Assembly (NCBI GenBank): GCA_963835535.1
Contig: CAWIFL010000002.1
Span: 650,474-714,473 of the forward strand
From: Fen-1245 sp963835535
GTDB lineage: Bacteria; Gemmatimonadota; Gemmatimonadetes; Gemmatimonadales; JACORV01
Length of the DNA stretch: 64,000 bases
Direction: 5' to 3'
In this document: positions 26,973 through 35,586 of the stretch, one piece after another
How positions within the stretch are numbered: the first letter of the stretch is position 1
How the letters are laid out: each line of letters begins with the position of its first letter
Made by a program: the position numbers and the translations under genes
The notes under the pieces: model-generated
Told to the model about the DNA's origin: nothing
Database searches by the model: none
The model's input: only the letters and a program-made list of their open reading frames with translations

Positions 26973-27607
26973 GTCCCGCCGGCGGACCGGTTCTCCCACC
27001 GGCCCGTGAGATGGTTGTAACGCTTGACGATCGCTGCGGGATTGCCAGCGACCACGCAGTAGTCAGGCACGGGCACGGTGACGACGGCGTTGGCCCCGAC
27101 GACGACGTTGCGCCCGAGGGTCACGCCGCCGAGCACGCAGGCGCCGCGCCCGATCCAGCTCCCCCGTCCGATCCGGATCGGTCCGGTGCTAAAAGGCTGC
27201 TGCTCCTTGATCGGCCTGTGAATGTCATCGTAGCCGTGATTCCCGTTGATGAGCTGGACGAAGGCCGCGAACAGGCAATCATCTTCGATCACGATTTCGT
27301 CGAAGGAGGCGACGACGTGCGCGAACCCGTTCGCGAACCGGACGTTCTTGCCGATGACGAGCCGGCTCGCAGGCGTCGCCAGCAGGTGCGTGTACTCATC
27401 GAACTGGCAGTTGTCGCCGATCGAGATGTTTTCCGGGCACGAGATCTTCACGCTTCTCGGAATGACAGGGCCGTAGTGCCTCCCCCACCCGATGTTGTCT
27501 CCGTAGGCTCCGAAGATCCGTCGGTAGTACGGAAGGAACACGAGGCGATACGGAACCCGGAGCAACCGATTGCCGATCCGTCGCGCCAGGCTGTTCGTCA
27601 GGAACAC
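26969..27607 (-). CDS. Left-handed beta-helix acyltransferase (WcaF/CysE type)
   Basis: 212-residue hexapeptide-repeat O-acyltransferase. Repeats [LIV]-G-x4 run through residues about 55-190 (SIGDNCQFDEYTHLL, VIGKNVRFANGFAHV, IGRGSWIGRGACVLGGVTLGRN), and the NGNHGYDD histidine motif and AGNPAAIVKRY end are those of the maltose/galactoside/WcaF acetyltransferases. Likely adds O-acetyl to a sugar of the repeat unit in the cytoplasm, using acetyl-CoA. Overlaps the flippase start by 4 bases. The 47-base gap to the methyltransferase upstream is among the few real gaps in this operon. Confidence 0.88.
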   Translation of the reverse strand: MFLTNSLARRIGNRLLRVPYRLVFLPYYRRIFGAYGDNIGWGRHYGPVIPRSVKISCPENISIGDNCQFDEYTHLLATPASRLVIGKNVRFANGFAHVVASFDEIVIEDDCLFAAFVQLINGNHGYDDIHRPIKEQQPFSTGPIRIGRGSWIGRGACVLGGVTLGRNVVVGANAVVTVPVPDYCVVAGNPAAIVKRYNHLTGRWENRSAGGT

Positions 27608-27654
27608 GGGAACCCGCTCGGTTTGGGGGTCGAGGCGTCCACATGCACGGCCTT

Positions 27655-28488
27655 CTACATCGCCTTCGAGAACACCAGCACCCTGGTACTAACGTCCGCA
27701 GGCAAGACCTTGGCAAGCGAGTAGTCAAGCGCCGAGCATGCACGATCGAGACTGCGCCACCGCAGCCGATCCACCATGAGCTTGAGGATCGCGTAGTAGG
27801 CCTGGAACTTAAAGACACTCACCAGCGTCATGCTCCGCCGCTCGAACTCGCGAACGATCTCTTTGAAGTAAAAATGGTTGACGTGCGCTCCCGGATGGTG
27901 ATTGTACGGCTGAGCTTTCCACCGAAGGGTCTTCCAATTGACGTCGTGCAGAACTGAATATCCGCCAAAGACCGACGGCACGATGACCAGGCAGAGGCCG
28001 CCGCATGGGAGCATGGTGCCGATCCGGTCCAGCCATAGCCGATACTCGACAATGTGCTCGAGGACCGAGTCCAGCAGAACTACCGAGAAACATCCGTCGA
28101 GGTCAATGTCCGGAAAACGGCCCGAGATGAAGTGGATGTTGCGCAAGCCTTCGGCATCGGCCAGCACCGCTCCGCATCGGATGGCGTCCCCGTCGACATC
28201 CAGACAGACGAACTCCCTCGGGCATTGCCTGGCCAACTCGCGCGTCACGCTCCCTGTTCCGCCGCCAATGTCAAGAACCGGGAGGGCGATGTCGCAGCCG
28301 TGGACCTGACGCACCAGGAATTCGACCTTCTTCCTCTGTATGTAATTGAGCGTAGGCGCGAACAAGGCCTGTAGCTGCTCATCGCTGAGCGAGGATATCG
28401 ACCAGCCATAGACGCGAGTCCACGGCGCGGCGACGTTCTTCTCCTGCAGAATGCGGCGGATCTCACCCAATGCGGCGGACGCTCTCAT
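27655..28488 (-). CDS. Class I SAM-dependent methyltransferase
   Basis: 277 residues from ATG 28488, overlapping the preceding stop (ATGA). The Rossmann core has VLDIGGGTGSVTRELAR (SAM motif I), FVCLDVDGDAIRCG (motif II, acidic Asp), FSVVLLDSVLEHIVEYRLWLDRIGTMLPCGGLCLVIVP (motifs III-IV, typical of the Methyltransf_11/UbiE-like group). It follows the unknown protein at 28485 and precedes the acyltransferase. Likely modifies a sugar or the chain end of the glycan; such caps control length in some O-antigens, but that is inference. The frame continues upstream only within the neighbour. Confidence 0.86.
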   Translation of the reverse strand: MRASAALGEIRRILQEKNVAAPWTRVYGWSISSLSDEQLQALFAPTLNYIQRKKVEFLVRQVHGCDIALPVLDIGGGTGSVTRELARQCPREFVCLDVDGDAIRCGAVLADAEGLRNIHFISGRFPDIDLDGCFSVVLLDSVLEHIVEYRLWLDRIGTMLPCGGLCLVIVPSVFGGYSVLHDVNWKTLRWKAQPYNHHPGAHVNHFYFKEIVREFERRSMTLVSVFKFQAYYAILKLMVDRLRWRSLDRACSALDYSLAKVLPADVSTRVLVFSKAM

Positions 28489-29360
28489 CTGCAAGCACCG
28501 TTCATGGCCATCGGAGCCTCGATCCGGCACACTGCGTCCCATCGCAGCGTCTCTCCCTTGCCCAGTCGGGCCATGGGATAGGCGCTCGGCGAAAAGACGC
28601 GAGCGAGCCTGCCCCGCCATGGGCGCCGCTCACCGCGGTACCACAATGCCTCCCTGAAGAGCGGCACCGCCAGCAGCGGAGCGCTCACGATCCGTGGCAA
28701 CGACCGCGTACCGAACCACCGGGAGCACAGCTTGATCACTTCCCTATCCCAGGACCCCGGCAGCATCCGGAGGTGGAGCGTCCAGGCGCCGTCGCCATCG
28801 CGGAGATAGACGTGAGCCCTCATGCGGGCCGGCACGGTCGCTCCGACGGCCACGACGCGCACGGAGAAGCGGTCGTTTCCGACGGAGGCCTCTTCAACCG
28901 GGTACTGGTAGTGCACGCGACTCTCGGCGTACGGCAGGGCGCGGCCGGCGATATATCCCCTGGGGAACCAGGAGGCTAGAAATCGATAGCGCAGGACGAA
29001 ATCCATCAGCGTGGTGTCTTCCAGGCAGGTCAGCGTGCACGTCCGGCGGAACGCGCGCGGCCCCTCCAGCCGCTCCGCAAGCTCCAGTCGAACCATCCCC
29101 TCCCGCAGTCGCACGATCTGGAGCAGATCGCGACCATCGCCCCTGGTCGTTGCCTGCTCCTCGAGCAACTCGTACCGGTACCCGACGCCGTCCTCCAGGG
29201 AGTAGAACGCCGACGAGTCGGCGAACTCGACGCCCCAGGGTAGAATGGCGTTCTGGCCGTCCACGGACAGCTCCCGGAGGGCCCTCCCCCCGTAGACCGG
29301 GCCGGAAAACTCCGGCAACGGAGGAGCCGCGCGCGTCTCGGCAGCGCCGCCGGCCGTCAC
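28485..29360 (-). CDS. Unknown beta-rich protein of the polysaccharide operon
   Basis: 291 residues, no signal peptide or membrane segment, so probably cytoplasmic. No family recognised. The chain is beta-strand rich with conserved-looking pieces (LPWGVEFADSSAFYSLEDGVGYRYELLEEQ, VHYQYPVEEASVGNDRFSVRVVAV) and an RYRFLASWFPRGYIAGR segment. Its style resembles the C-terminal part of the 30235-31806 protein (paired strands and RYRF/RRFRF pieces), perhaps a related sugar-binding fold; this is a weak impression. It overlaps genes on both sides by 4 bases (29357-29360 and 28485-28488), which shows translational coupling to a GT2 and a methyltransferase. A glycan-processing role is a guess from context. 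Confidence 0.65.
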   Translation of the reverse strand: MTAGGAAETRAAPPLPEFSGPVYGGRALRELSVDGQNAILPWGVEFADSSAFYSLEDGVGYRYELLEEQATTRGDGRDLLQIVRLREGMVRLELAERLEGPRAFRRTCTLTCLEDTTLMDFVLRYRFLASWFPRGYIAGRALPYAESRVHYQYPVEEASVGNDRFSVRVVAVGATVPARMRAHVYLRDGDGAWTLHLRMLPGSWDREVIKLCSRWFGTRSLPRIVSAPLLAVPLFREALWYRGERRPWRGRLARVFSPSAYPMARLGKGETLRWDAVCRIEAPMAMNGACR

Positions 29361-30238
29361 TCCAGGCTCCCACCGACGAGCAGCTGCGCGTACCGCAGCC
29401 AGGCCTTGCCGTTGCCCTTCCAGAGCGCGATGGACCTCCTAAGGGCCGTTTTGGCGAGATCACGGTCGCCCGCCAGGGCCGCCCGGTGAGCCAGCCAGCG
29501 GTACTTCTCCGAGAGGTTCTTGGTCATGCCCGTCCGCTCGTAGAGAGCCGCATGCTTCGCGTAGCATCGATGGAATCCTTCGAGCGCCCCGGGCGAGGTG
29601 CCGATCCTCGCCCTGCCGTGCTTGTGATGCAGAGCCAGCACTTCCTGCGCCAGATCCACGTCGTACCCGGCCTCGGCGATTCGCGTCCACATGTCCCAGT
29701 CCTGACAGCTCGGCAGGCTTTCGTCGAACCATCCCGCCCTCTCCAGCACCGCGCGTCGGACAACGACCGTGGGCGAAGGGACGAAGCACGCATCCAGCAG
29801 TTCCGCGAGGACGCACCCGCGGTGGGCGGCGCGGTACCGCTCCAGGACGGTGCCGTCCTCGTCCACGGCGTCCGCCCATGCATAGACCAGTCCCAGCCGT
29901 TCCCCCGAGGCCCGCACCACCGCCGCCTGCCGCTCGAGCTTGGCCGGCAGCCATTCGTCATCATCGTCCACAAAGGCGACCAGCTCCCCCTGCGACTCCG
30001 CGATGCCCCGGTTCCGGCAATACTGGGCGCCCCGGTTCTCCTTGTTTCTCAGGAACCGCAGCGGAAAGTCCCTAGAGAACTGCGCCTCGACGCGCTCGTA
30101 GGCCTGGCGGTCCGCCGATGCGTCGTCAACGACCACGACGTCGAAGTCCCTGAATGACTGGCGCCGGATGGACTCGAGCAGGCGCGCCAGGAAGTCCGCA
30201 CGGTTGAAGCTCGGGATCACGACGCTGAACAGGCTCAC
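29357..30238 (-). CDS. Family 2 glycosyltransferase
   Basis: 293 residues from GTG 30238, overlapping the upstream stop (GTGA). GT-A marks: SLFSVVIPSFNRADFLARLL, VVVVDDASADR, NKENRGAQYCRNRGIAES, the metal-binding FVDDDDEWLPAKLERQ (DDD) and acceptor-side PSPTVVVRRAVLERAGWFDESLPSCQDWDMWTRIAEAGYDV. The C-terminal 60 residues (AKHAALYERTG to WLRYAQLLVGG) look like an alpha-helical tail with TPR-like character, found in many EPS GT2 proteins. The donor cannot be told. Operon partner: unknown toroid-like protein upstream. Confidence 0.87.
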   Translation of the reverse strand: MSLFSVVIPSFNRADFLARLLESIRRQSFRDFDVVVVDDASADRQAYERVEAQFSRDFPLRFLRNKENRGAQYCRNRGIAESQGELVAFVDDDDEWLPAKLERQAAVVRASGERLGLVYAWADAVDEDGTVLERYRAAHRGCVLAELLDACFVPSPTVVVRRAVLERAGWFDESLPSCQDWDMWTRIAEAGYDVDLAQEVLALHHKHGRARIGTSPGALEGFHRCYAKHAALYERTGMTKNLSEKYRWLAHRAALAGDRDLAKTALRRSIALWKGNGKAWLRYAQLLVGGSLE

Positions 30239-31806
30239 GGAAGCACCCCGAGACGCAGACGGACCGTGCATCGCGCCGACGGCTCCCGCGCGACCAGGAC
30301 CTGCAGCGGCCCGCCCCAGTAATACTCCCGGGTCGGCTGAATCTCCATGGGCACCGAGAACTCCACGACCGCACCGCCGCGGACGACGAAGGTGCGCTCG
30401 TCCCGGCGCAGCACCTGGTCGAACAGGTAGCGCGCGAAGGGCTTCCCCGCACCGAGCATCAAGTCCTGCACGACGATTCCATCGTCCGCGAAGCGGAACC
30501 GCCGCACCAGAAGCCCCCGCAGCGTCAGAACCACCAAGCAGTTGCCCAAGAAGAGCGACCACAGGCGTCCGTCCCGCAACAGCCGGCGGCGCCCCCTTCG
30601 CTCGATCGCCGGTAGGGGAATGCCGGCCGAGGAGTACAGCGTGGAACCAAACTGCTCGCCACCGTACGAGGGAGTGACTCGCTTCCCGTTCCACACCACG
30701 TACGGAAACGGCAAGTCGTTCGTCCAGTAACCGCCTCCCCCGCCCCAGCCTCCGCCCGGCCGCGATACGACCGCCTCATAGCTGCGGGTGCGCGACACCA
30801 AGAAGTCGCGGTCCCGGTAGCCGGCCGGCGGCGGGGCCTGCTCGCGGGGAGGCGCCCCGTCGAGCACGTCCGCGGCCTTCCCCAAGAAGACGCCCAGAAA
30901 CGGGAGGTAGTCGAAGTAGTTGTTGTAGGCGTACCATCCCGGGAACCGGGGATCGCCGGCCGCCTCCGAAGGCGGATATCCTTCCTCGACTTCGTTCAGC
31001 ACCAGCGGGAAGCTCCCATCGGAACGCCGGTGACCTTCCAGGTAGGCTACGCATCGCGCGAGGGCCGACAAGTGGCGGGGGGTCCCGAACTGCCGGTACG
31101 CGATCGCGAGGAGGCAGGCGAGCGCCCCGTAGCCGAACGACTGCTCTTGTCCCCGCCCCACGTAGAGCGTGTCGCCCGTCCGAAGAACGAAGGGCTCGAT
31201 GAAGTTCGCCGCGTGGCGGAAGCGGTCCAGGAAGAACGGCTCCCCCCCAAGCGCGTGGATCTCCGCGACCAGGACGGCCGAGAAGCAATGGTACTGGAAG
31301 CTGCGCACGTTCGGCTGGTCGCAAATCAGCCCGGACCGCGACTGGCAGCGGCGGAGGACGTCGGCCGCCGCGCGCGACGCCTCGGCGGTCTCGATGCCGG
31401 CCAGGTGGCGCGTGCACGATCGCAGGAGCGCCCAGTTCGTTACGGGCGTGCCTCGAAACCGGAGCGGTAGCGCAAGTTCCTTCACTGCCTGATCGCCGGT
31501 CGTCCGGTACAGAGAGCACCAGGCGTACTTGTTGAACTCCCAATGGAAGGACGGATCCTCCTTGTCCTTCTCGCGGTAGAGGTCGAACAGCCGCGGCACC
31601 AAGGAGGCATATGGCGAGCCCGGCTGCCCGAGCAGTAGCGCCGAGAACGATTCGCCGTAGAAGGAGCGCGCGGGCAGCTTCCCATGCGAGAGCAGCACGC
31701 CGTGGAGGTAGCTCGCTATGCCATCGGACAGACCGCGAAGGCGCCGGGCGAGGCCGACGGGCGCCGCCCAATCTTCCGCCGGAGCCATCGGTGGAGGCCC
31801 GGTCAT
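30235..31806 (-). CDS. Unknown protein, probable alpha/alpha-toroid domain plus beta domain
   Basis: 523 residues from ATG 31806 (overlapping the upstream stop by 4 bases); no signal peptide is evident, so the location is uncertain. Residues about 20-330 are helix-rich with repeated W/Y-containing hairpins (YGESFSALLLG, FHWEFNKYAWCSLYR, FRHAANFIEPFVLRTGDTLYVGRGQEQSFGYGALACLLAIAY), as in alpha/alpha-toroid glycosidases, lyases and epimerases. The remainder is beta-rich with a Gly stretch (GGGWGGGGGYW) and a D-L-P-F-P-Y segment. This two-part layout recalls heparinase II/III-like lyases and glucuronyl-epimerase-like proteins, but I cannot assign a family or active site. Its place inside an assembly operon would fit an enzyme that trims or modifies the polymer. 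Confidence 0.6.
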   Translation of the reverse strand: MTGPPPMAPAEDWAAPVGLARRLRGLSDGIASYLHGVLLSHGKLPARSFYGESFSALLLGQPGSPYASLVPRLFDLYREKDKEDPSFHWEFNKYAWCSLYRTTGDQAVKELALPLRFRGTPVTNWALLRSCTRHLAGIETAEASRAAADVLRRCQSRSGLICDQPNVRSFQYHCFSAVLVAEIHALGGEPFFLDRFRHAANFIEPFVLRTGDTLYVGRGQEQSFGYGALACLLAIAYRQFGTPRHLSALARCVAYLEGHRRSDGSFPLVLNEVEEGYPPSEAAGDPRFPGWYAYNNYFDYLPFLGVFLGKAADVLDGAPPREQAPPPAGYRDRDFLVSRTRSYEAVVSRPGGGWGGGGGYWTNDLPFPYVVWNGKRVTPSYGGEQFGSTLYSSAGIPLPAIERRGRRRLLRDGRLWSLFLGNCLVVLTLRGLLVRRFRFADDGIVVQDLMLGAGKPFARYLFDQVLRRDERTFVVRGGAVVEFSVPMEIQPTREYYWGGPLQVLVAREPSARCTVRLRLGVLP

Positions 31807-32858
31807 TCGGGAGGCCTTCCCGCGCGGCGCCGCACGCGAGCGATCGCGTCCAGCCACTTCTTCTTCCAGTCCTGGTAGCCGTGGTGTCGCACCACGTACT
31901 CGCGGGCCCGCACGGAGAAGACCGCGTGCGCGGCTCGAATCGTGGGGAGCCGGTCCGCAAACTTCTGCGCTACAGTTTCCCAGGGGCCACCCACAACGAA
32001 TTCCGGGATCTCGCGCGCGATATCCGGTCCGGCGCCGACCGACGTCATCACGATGGGCGTGCCGCACGCCATGGCCTCGAGCGCCACGATGCCGCACCCT
32101 TCGAAACGGCTAGGAAGGAGCAAGACGCTGTAACGGGTGTAATACGAAGGCAGCTCCTCGTTGGGGACGTTGCCGAGCCAGCCAAGCCGGGAGTCGCGCG
32201 GCCGGACCGAGGTCACGCAGTCGATGGGTACGCCAGCGTCGGCCAGCTTCCCGAGGATGTCAAACCCCTTCCCGAAGTAGTCGGAAGAACCGACGAACAG
32301 ACACCGCTGGCTCTTCGGGATGTCCGGAGCGGGTCGGAACCGTTCCACATCTATGGCGTTGTCTATGACCATGTCCACGTGGACGCCCTGCTCTTCGAGC
32401 ACGCGCGCGAGGGTGCGCGAGACCGCGACCACGTATTTCCCGCTGGCCCCGATCTTCTGCTGGTCCGCCAGCCGCATCAGCCCGCGGTACCTGCGCTCGG
32501 CGATCCAGGGACGCAACGCCCTGGCATATCCGAAGTAGCAACCGTGAAAGGTGTTGACCGCCGCCGGGTGGCGCACGCCGAAGCTGAACTCGCCGTTGCA
32601 GATGACCACGTCAGTGTTCGCCGAGTGATGCCGGGCAAAGTGACGGGCCAGCAAGCGGTTGAGCCCAAAGAGCCTCTTCTTCAACCGAACCAACGCTCCG
32701 CCGCCGATGGCCTCCTGGCTTATGACTCGAGTCTCGAACCCCTCCTGGTCCAGCATCGCGACCAGCATCGCGTTCACCGTCTCGACGCCGCCGTGATACC
32801 TGGCGTGAGGCGTCAGAACGGCCACCGATGGACGTCTCGCGGACGGCTCCGGGATCAT
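31803..32858 (-). CDS. Family 4 glycosyltransferase
   Basis: 351 residues from ATG 32858 (ATGA overlap with the previous stop). Marks: PSVAVLTPHARYHGGVETVNAML at the N-terminus (Gly-rich loop), HPAAVNTFHGCYFGYARALRPW, YVVAVSRTLARVLEEQGVHVDMVIDNAIDVERFRP, LFVGSSDYFGKGFDIL and the donor site LPSRFEGCGIVALEAMACGTPIVMT with the E-x7-E pair (E in FEG and ALEA). Full length for the family. Donor and linkage not known. It is followed by the toroid-like protein, with which it is translationally coupled. Confidence 0.88.
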   Translation of the reverse strand: MIPEPSARRPSVAVLTPHARYHGGVETVNAMLVAMLDQEGFETRVISQEAIGGGALVRLKKRLFGLNRLLARHFARHHSANTDVVICNGEFSFGVRHPAAVNTFHGCYFGYARALRPWIAERRYRGLMRLADQQKIGASGKYVVAVSRTLARVLEEQGVHVDMVIDNAIDVERFRPAPDIPKSQRCLFVGSSDYFGKGFDILGKLADAGVPIDCVTSVRPRDSRLGWLGNVPNEELPSYYTRYSVLLLPSRFEGCGIVALEAMACGTPIVMTSVGAGPDIAREIPEFVVGGPWETVAQKFADRLPTIRAAHAVFSVRAREYVVRHHGYQDWKKKWLDAIARVRRRAGRPPE

Positions 32859-33817
32859 CGGAGGCCCCAGCGCCGCAGCGCCTGGCCCACGTAGTGCCTC
32901 GCCAGGCGCCCGACCACGTGTGCCGCGACGAAACGACCCTGCATGTACAGGATGGGCGCCCGTATGCCCAGCCGGTCGCGAATCACGCCGCGATGCCTCC
33001 GGAGCACCTTCCAGTTGTTCCGGCAGGCCCTCCATTCATATCCGATCGGGGTCGTAGAGGCGCGGCAACCGCCTCCGTCCCGGGTTCGCGTGAGGTCCAC
33101 TAGGACCGGACGGACGCAGGCGATCATCCGGAATCCCGCGGCGATCGCCTTCAGCTGGAAATCGGTTTCGTCCCGGTAGCCGCTGGTTCCGAGCGTCTCG
33201 TCGTAGCTCACCCTGTCGAGCACGGCCCGGCGCATCAGCATCACCCCGCAAGCCAGCGGCGTGACGACCGAGGCCGGAAACGTCGTAGCGGCGAGCACGC
33301 TTCGCGAACAAAGCTCCAGCGTGTGCCGGTGGAACAGCGGCGGCGCCCCAGCCGCGGACGCGGCGATCGACGGCAGCCCGTCGAGCACCGCCGACTCCGG
33401 AAGGATGTGGAGCGGCGCTGCGATATCGGCGTCCTGCGCCTCCATCTCCCGTGACATGATCACCAGCCCCTCGTCTGGCACCGGCAGCATGTCGTCATCT
33501 GCGAAGAACACCAGCGGCGCCGTCGCTTCGCGCGCGCCCGCGTTCCGCGCGGCGGATGGCCCCAGATTCGTTGGGAGATGAACGCATGTTAGGTGCATGC
33601 CCCGTCGCGCCTCATCCTCGAGCCACTGCCGCGACCCATCGGTGCTACCGTCGTTGACCACGATGACGCGACGAACCTCCGGTCGTCGGAGGTAGAAGGC
33701 CGCGACTCGCGGCAATGCCCACAGCCGGTTGTAGGTGGGAATTACGACGTCTATGACGCCCGCCAGGCCCGTGTTCACCCCCTGCGGCGCAGTGCGGTGC
33801 TCGTCCCGATGGGCCAT
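32855..33817 (-). CDS. Family 2 glycosyltransferase
   Basis: 320 residues. GT-A marks: GVIDVVIPTYNRLWALPRVAAF, VIVVNDGSTDGSRQWLE, PTNLGPSAARNAGAREATAPLVFFADDDMLPVPD (DDD metal site) and the later RDETDFQLKAIAAG (acceptor or catalytic base region, ED/ETD). The C-terminal region is basic and amphipathic, suggesting peripheral membrane contact. It starts 4 bases before the preceding GT2 stop region (4-base gap) and ends with an ATGA overlap with the next glycosyltransferase. Substrate unknown. Confidence 0.87.
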   Translation of the reverse strand: MAHRDEHRTAPQGVNTGLAGVIDVVIPTYNRLWALPRVAAFYLRRPEVRRVIVVNDGSTDGSRQWLEDEARRGMHLTCVHLPTNLGPSAARNAGAREATAPLVFFADDDMLPVPDEGLVIMSREMEAQDADIAAPLHILPESAVLDGLPSIAASAAGAPPLFHRHTLELCSRSVLAATTFPASVVTPLACGVMLMRRAVLDRVSYDETLGTSGYRDETDFQLKAIAAGFRMIACVRPVLVDLTRTRDGGGCRASTTPIGYEWRACRNNWKVLRRHRGVIRDRLGIRAPILYMQGRFVAAHVVGRLARHYVGQALRRWGLR

Positions 33818-33821
33818 CGCA

Positions 33822-34574
33822 CTAGATGAGGTGCTTCCTGAGGCCGTGCCACGCGTAGCTGACCATCATCCGCGCCGACGCGACGAGGCCGAGCCCCTCC
33901 CGTCTTCGATAGATGCCCCAGGTCATTAGATACCCGCGCACCTTGTTCGCGGAGAGCGAATTGGCCCGCACGCGATAGATCGTCAGCGGCTCCGGCATGC
34001 CATAGGCCCTGTGCCCTTCGTGGAGAATCTCCAGCCACAGCGCATAGTCATGGGACCGGCGCAAGTCAGGGAAGAACCGGGGTCCGAGCACGTTCCTGTC
34101 AAGCATGACAGTCGAGCATCCGATGGCATTCGTCCCCAGCAGGGACTTGTAGCTCACCTGCAACGGCGGACGGAACACGCGACCGGACAAAACACCGTCT
34201 TCCGAGGACTTCTCGTAGGCGGTGTAGCTGAGAGCGGCCCCCGTCACCTCCATGAGGGCAAGCTGCCGGGCGAGCTTCTCGGGCCTCCAGAGGTCATCCG
34301 CGTCGAGAAAGGCGACAAACCTGCCCTGCGCCAGCTTCAACCCGTGGTTGCGCGCGGCGGCTCCGCCTCGCGGGTGAGCCAGACGTTCCAGGCGCACCCG
34401 GGGATCCTCCCCACTATGCTCGAGCGCGATCGCCGCCGAGTCGTCTCGGGACCCGTCATCTATAACCAGCAGCTCCCAATCCCTGAACGTCTGCCCCTGG
34501 ACCGATCGTATCGCCACGTCCAGCCAGCGACCGGCGTTGTGGCACGGGGTAATGACGGAAACCAGGGGCGTCAT
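33822..34574 (-). CDS. Family 2 glycosyltransferase (read in frame with the upstream WbpL-like gene)
   Basis: 250 residues if it begins at ATG 34574 (MTPLVSVITPCHNAGRWLD), a normal GT2 start. Marks: WELLVIDDGSRDDSAAIA, AHPRGGAAARNHGLKLAQGRFVAFLDADDLWRPEKLARQL (DADD metal site), TNAIGCSTVMLDRNVLG and FFPDLRRSHDYALWLEIL (acceptor motif). No stop separates it from the upstream transferase, so a 472-residue membrane fusion would be made as the sequence stands. A one-base change in the G run just upstream (TTGGGGGCGGGGG on the coding strand) would instead give a TGA overlapping this ATG, the junction type used throughout the operon. I therefore treat it as a separate gene. Confidence 0.82.
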   Translation of the reverse strand: MTPLVSVITPCHNAGRWLDVAIRSVQGQTFRDWELLVIDDGSRDDSAAIALEHSGEDPRVRLERLAHPRGGAAARNHGLKLAQGRFVAFLDADDLWRPEKLARQLALMEVTGAALSYTAYEKSSEDGVLSGRVFRPPLQVSYKSLLGTNAIGCSTVMLDRNVLGPRFFPDLRRSHDYALWLEILHEGHRAYGMPEPLTIYRVRANSLSANKVRGYLMTWGIYRRREGLGLVASARMMVSYAWHGLRKHLI

Positions 34575-35586
34575 GACCCCCGCCCCCAACACCACGGTCA
34601 CGATGATAATGGGCAAGTAAGCGATCATCACTCCCAGCGATCCGTCCAGCGATCCCCGCGCGACCAGTACGGCGAGGGGCAGCAACCAGCAGAGATTGAT
34701 GACGCCGACCGAGATGGTGACCGGCCGGTGCGCGCCCCACAACTGGGCCGCGTGCTGGTAGGCGTGGCTCCGGTGCGCCTCGTAGAACCTGTCGCCCCGC
34801 GCCACACGGCGAATCAGCGTCACCGTAGCGTCTACCACGAAGACACCGAGCAGTACCGCCCAGCTCCAGAAGAGCCGGGGCGCCAGCCAGCCCGCCTGCA
34901 GCGAGAGCGCCGCCAGCATCAGCCCGAGAAAGCCGCTGCCGGAATCGCCCATGAAAATCTTCGCCGGGGGCCAGTTCCAGACCAGAAAACCCGCGGTCGC
35001 CGCCGCCAGCACCAGCGGGACAAGCCACTGTGAAGATCCCGGGGCCGCGATGAGGGCAGACAGCACGCCGCCCAAGCAGACCGTGATCCCCTCGACGCCG
35101 GCGATGCCGTCTATGCCGTCCATGAAGTTGGTGAGGTTGAGCAGCCACACCAGGTACAGGGCTGCGAGAACGTAGCCGACAAAGCCGAAGTGGTGCTCCG
35201 ACCCGAGCAGCGGGACGGGCGGCATACCGCCCAGCCACACTAGGATCCACCCAGCGGCGACGAAAGGGCGCCAGCAGGCGCCACTGCGGCGCGATGTGCC
35301 GATGGTCGTCCACCGCGCCGATCGCGGCGACGATCGCCCCTCCGCCCGGAAGGCCCCACACCACGGACCAGTCCTCGAGGCCCATCCACCCCAGCACCGG
35401 CAGTGCGGCCAGCGTGGTCAGCGCGATGGCGATCCCGCCGCCGCGCGGCGTCGGCCGCGTGTGCGAGCTGCGCGCGTTGGGGAGATCCATCACCTCGCGG
35501 CGGACGGCGTAGCGCTGCGCCGCGCCGGCCAGGAGCCAGCTCAATGCCGCCGCCGCGGCGCCAAGGAACAGCCAGTGAAGACTCAC
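34571..35586 (-). CDS. WecA/WbpL-type undecaprenyl-phosphate HexNAc-1-phosphate transferase (frameshift near 35262)
   Basis: Polytopic initiating transferase of the MraY/WecA/WbpL superfamily, about 335 residues if repaired. From GTG 35586 (GTGA overlap with the epimerase stop): SLHWLFLGAAAAALSWLLA, then RSSHTRPTPRGGGIAIAL, and VDDHRHIAPQWRLLAP (the D-D-x motif). After a frameshift at about 35262 the rest reads LVWLLNLTNFMDGIDGIAGVEG and WPPAKIFMGDSGSGFLGLML, both diagnostic of the family, then HRSHAYQHAAQLWG (loop with the conserved HHH-like region). It moves HexNAc-1-P (WbpL: FucNAc) from a UDP donor to undecaprenyl phosphate. Paired with an SDR next door as wbpK is with wbpL. Confidence 0.87.

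Noticed and set aside
33822..35240. A true WbpL-GT2 fusion protein
   Set aside because: A G-run indel explains the open frame and the ATGA junction pattern of the operon; kept as a finding to check and not as the main call.
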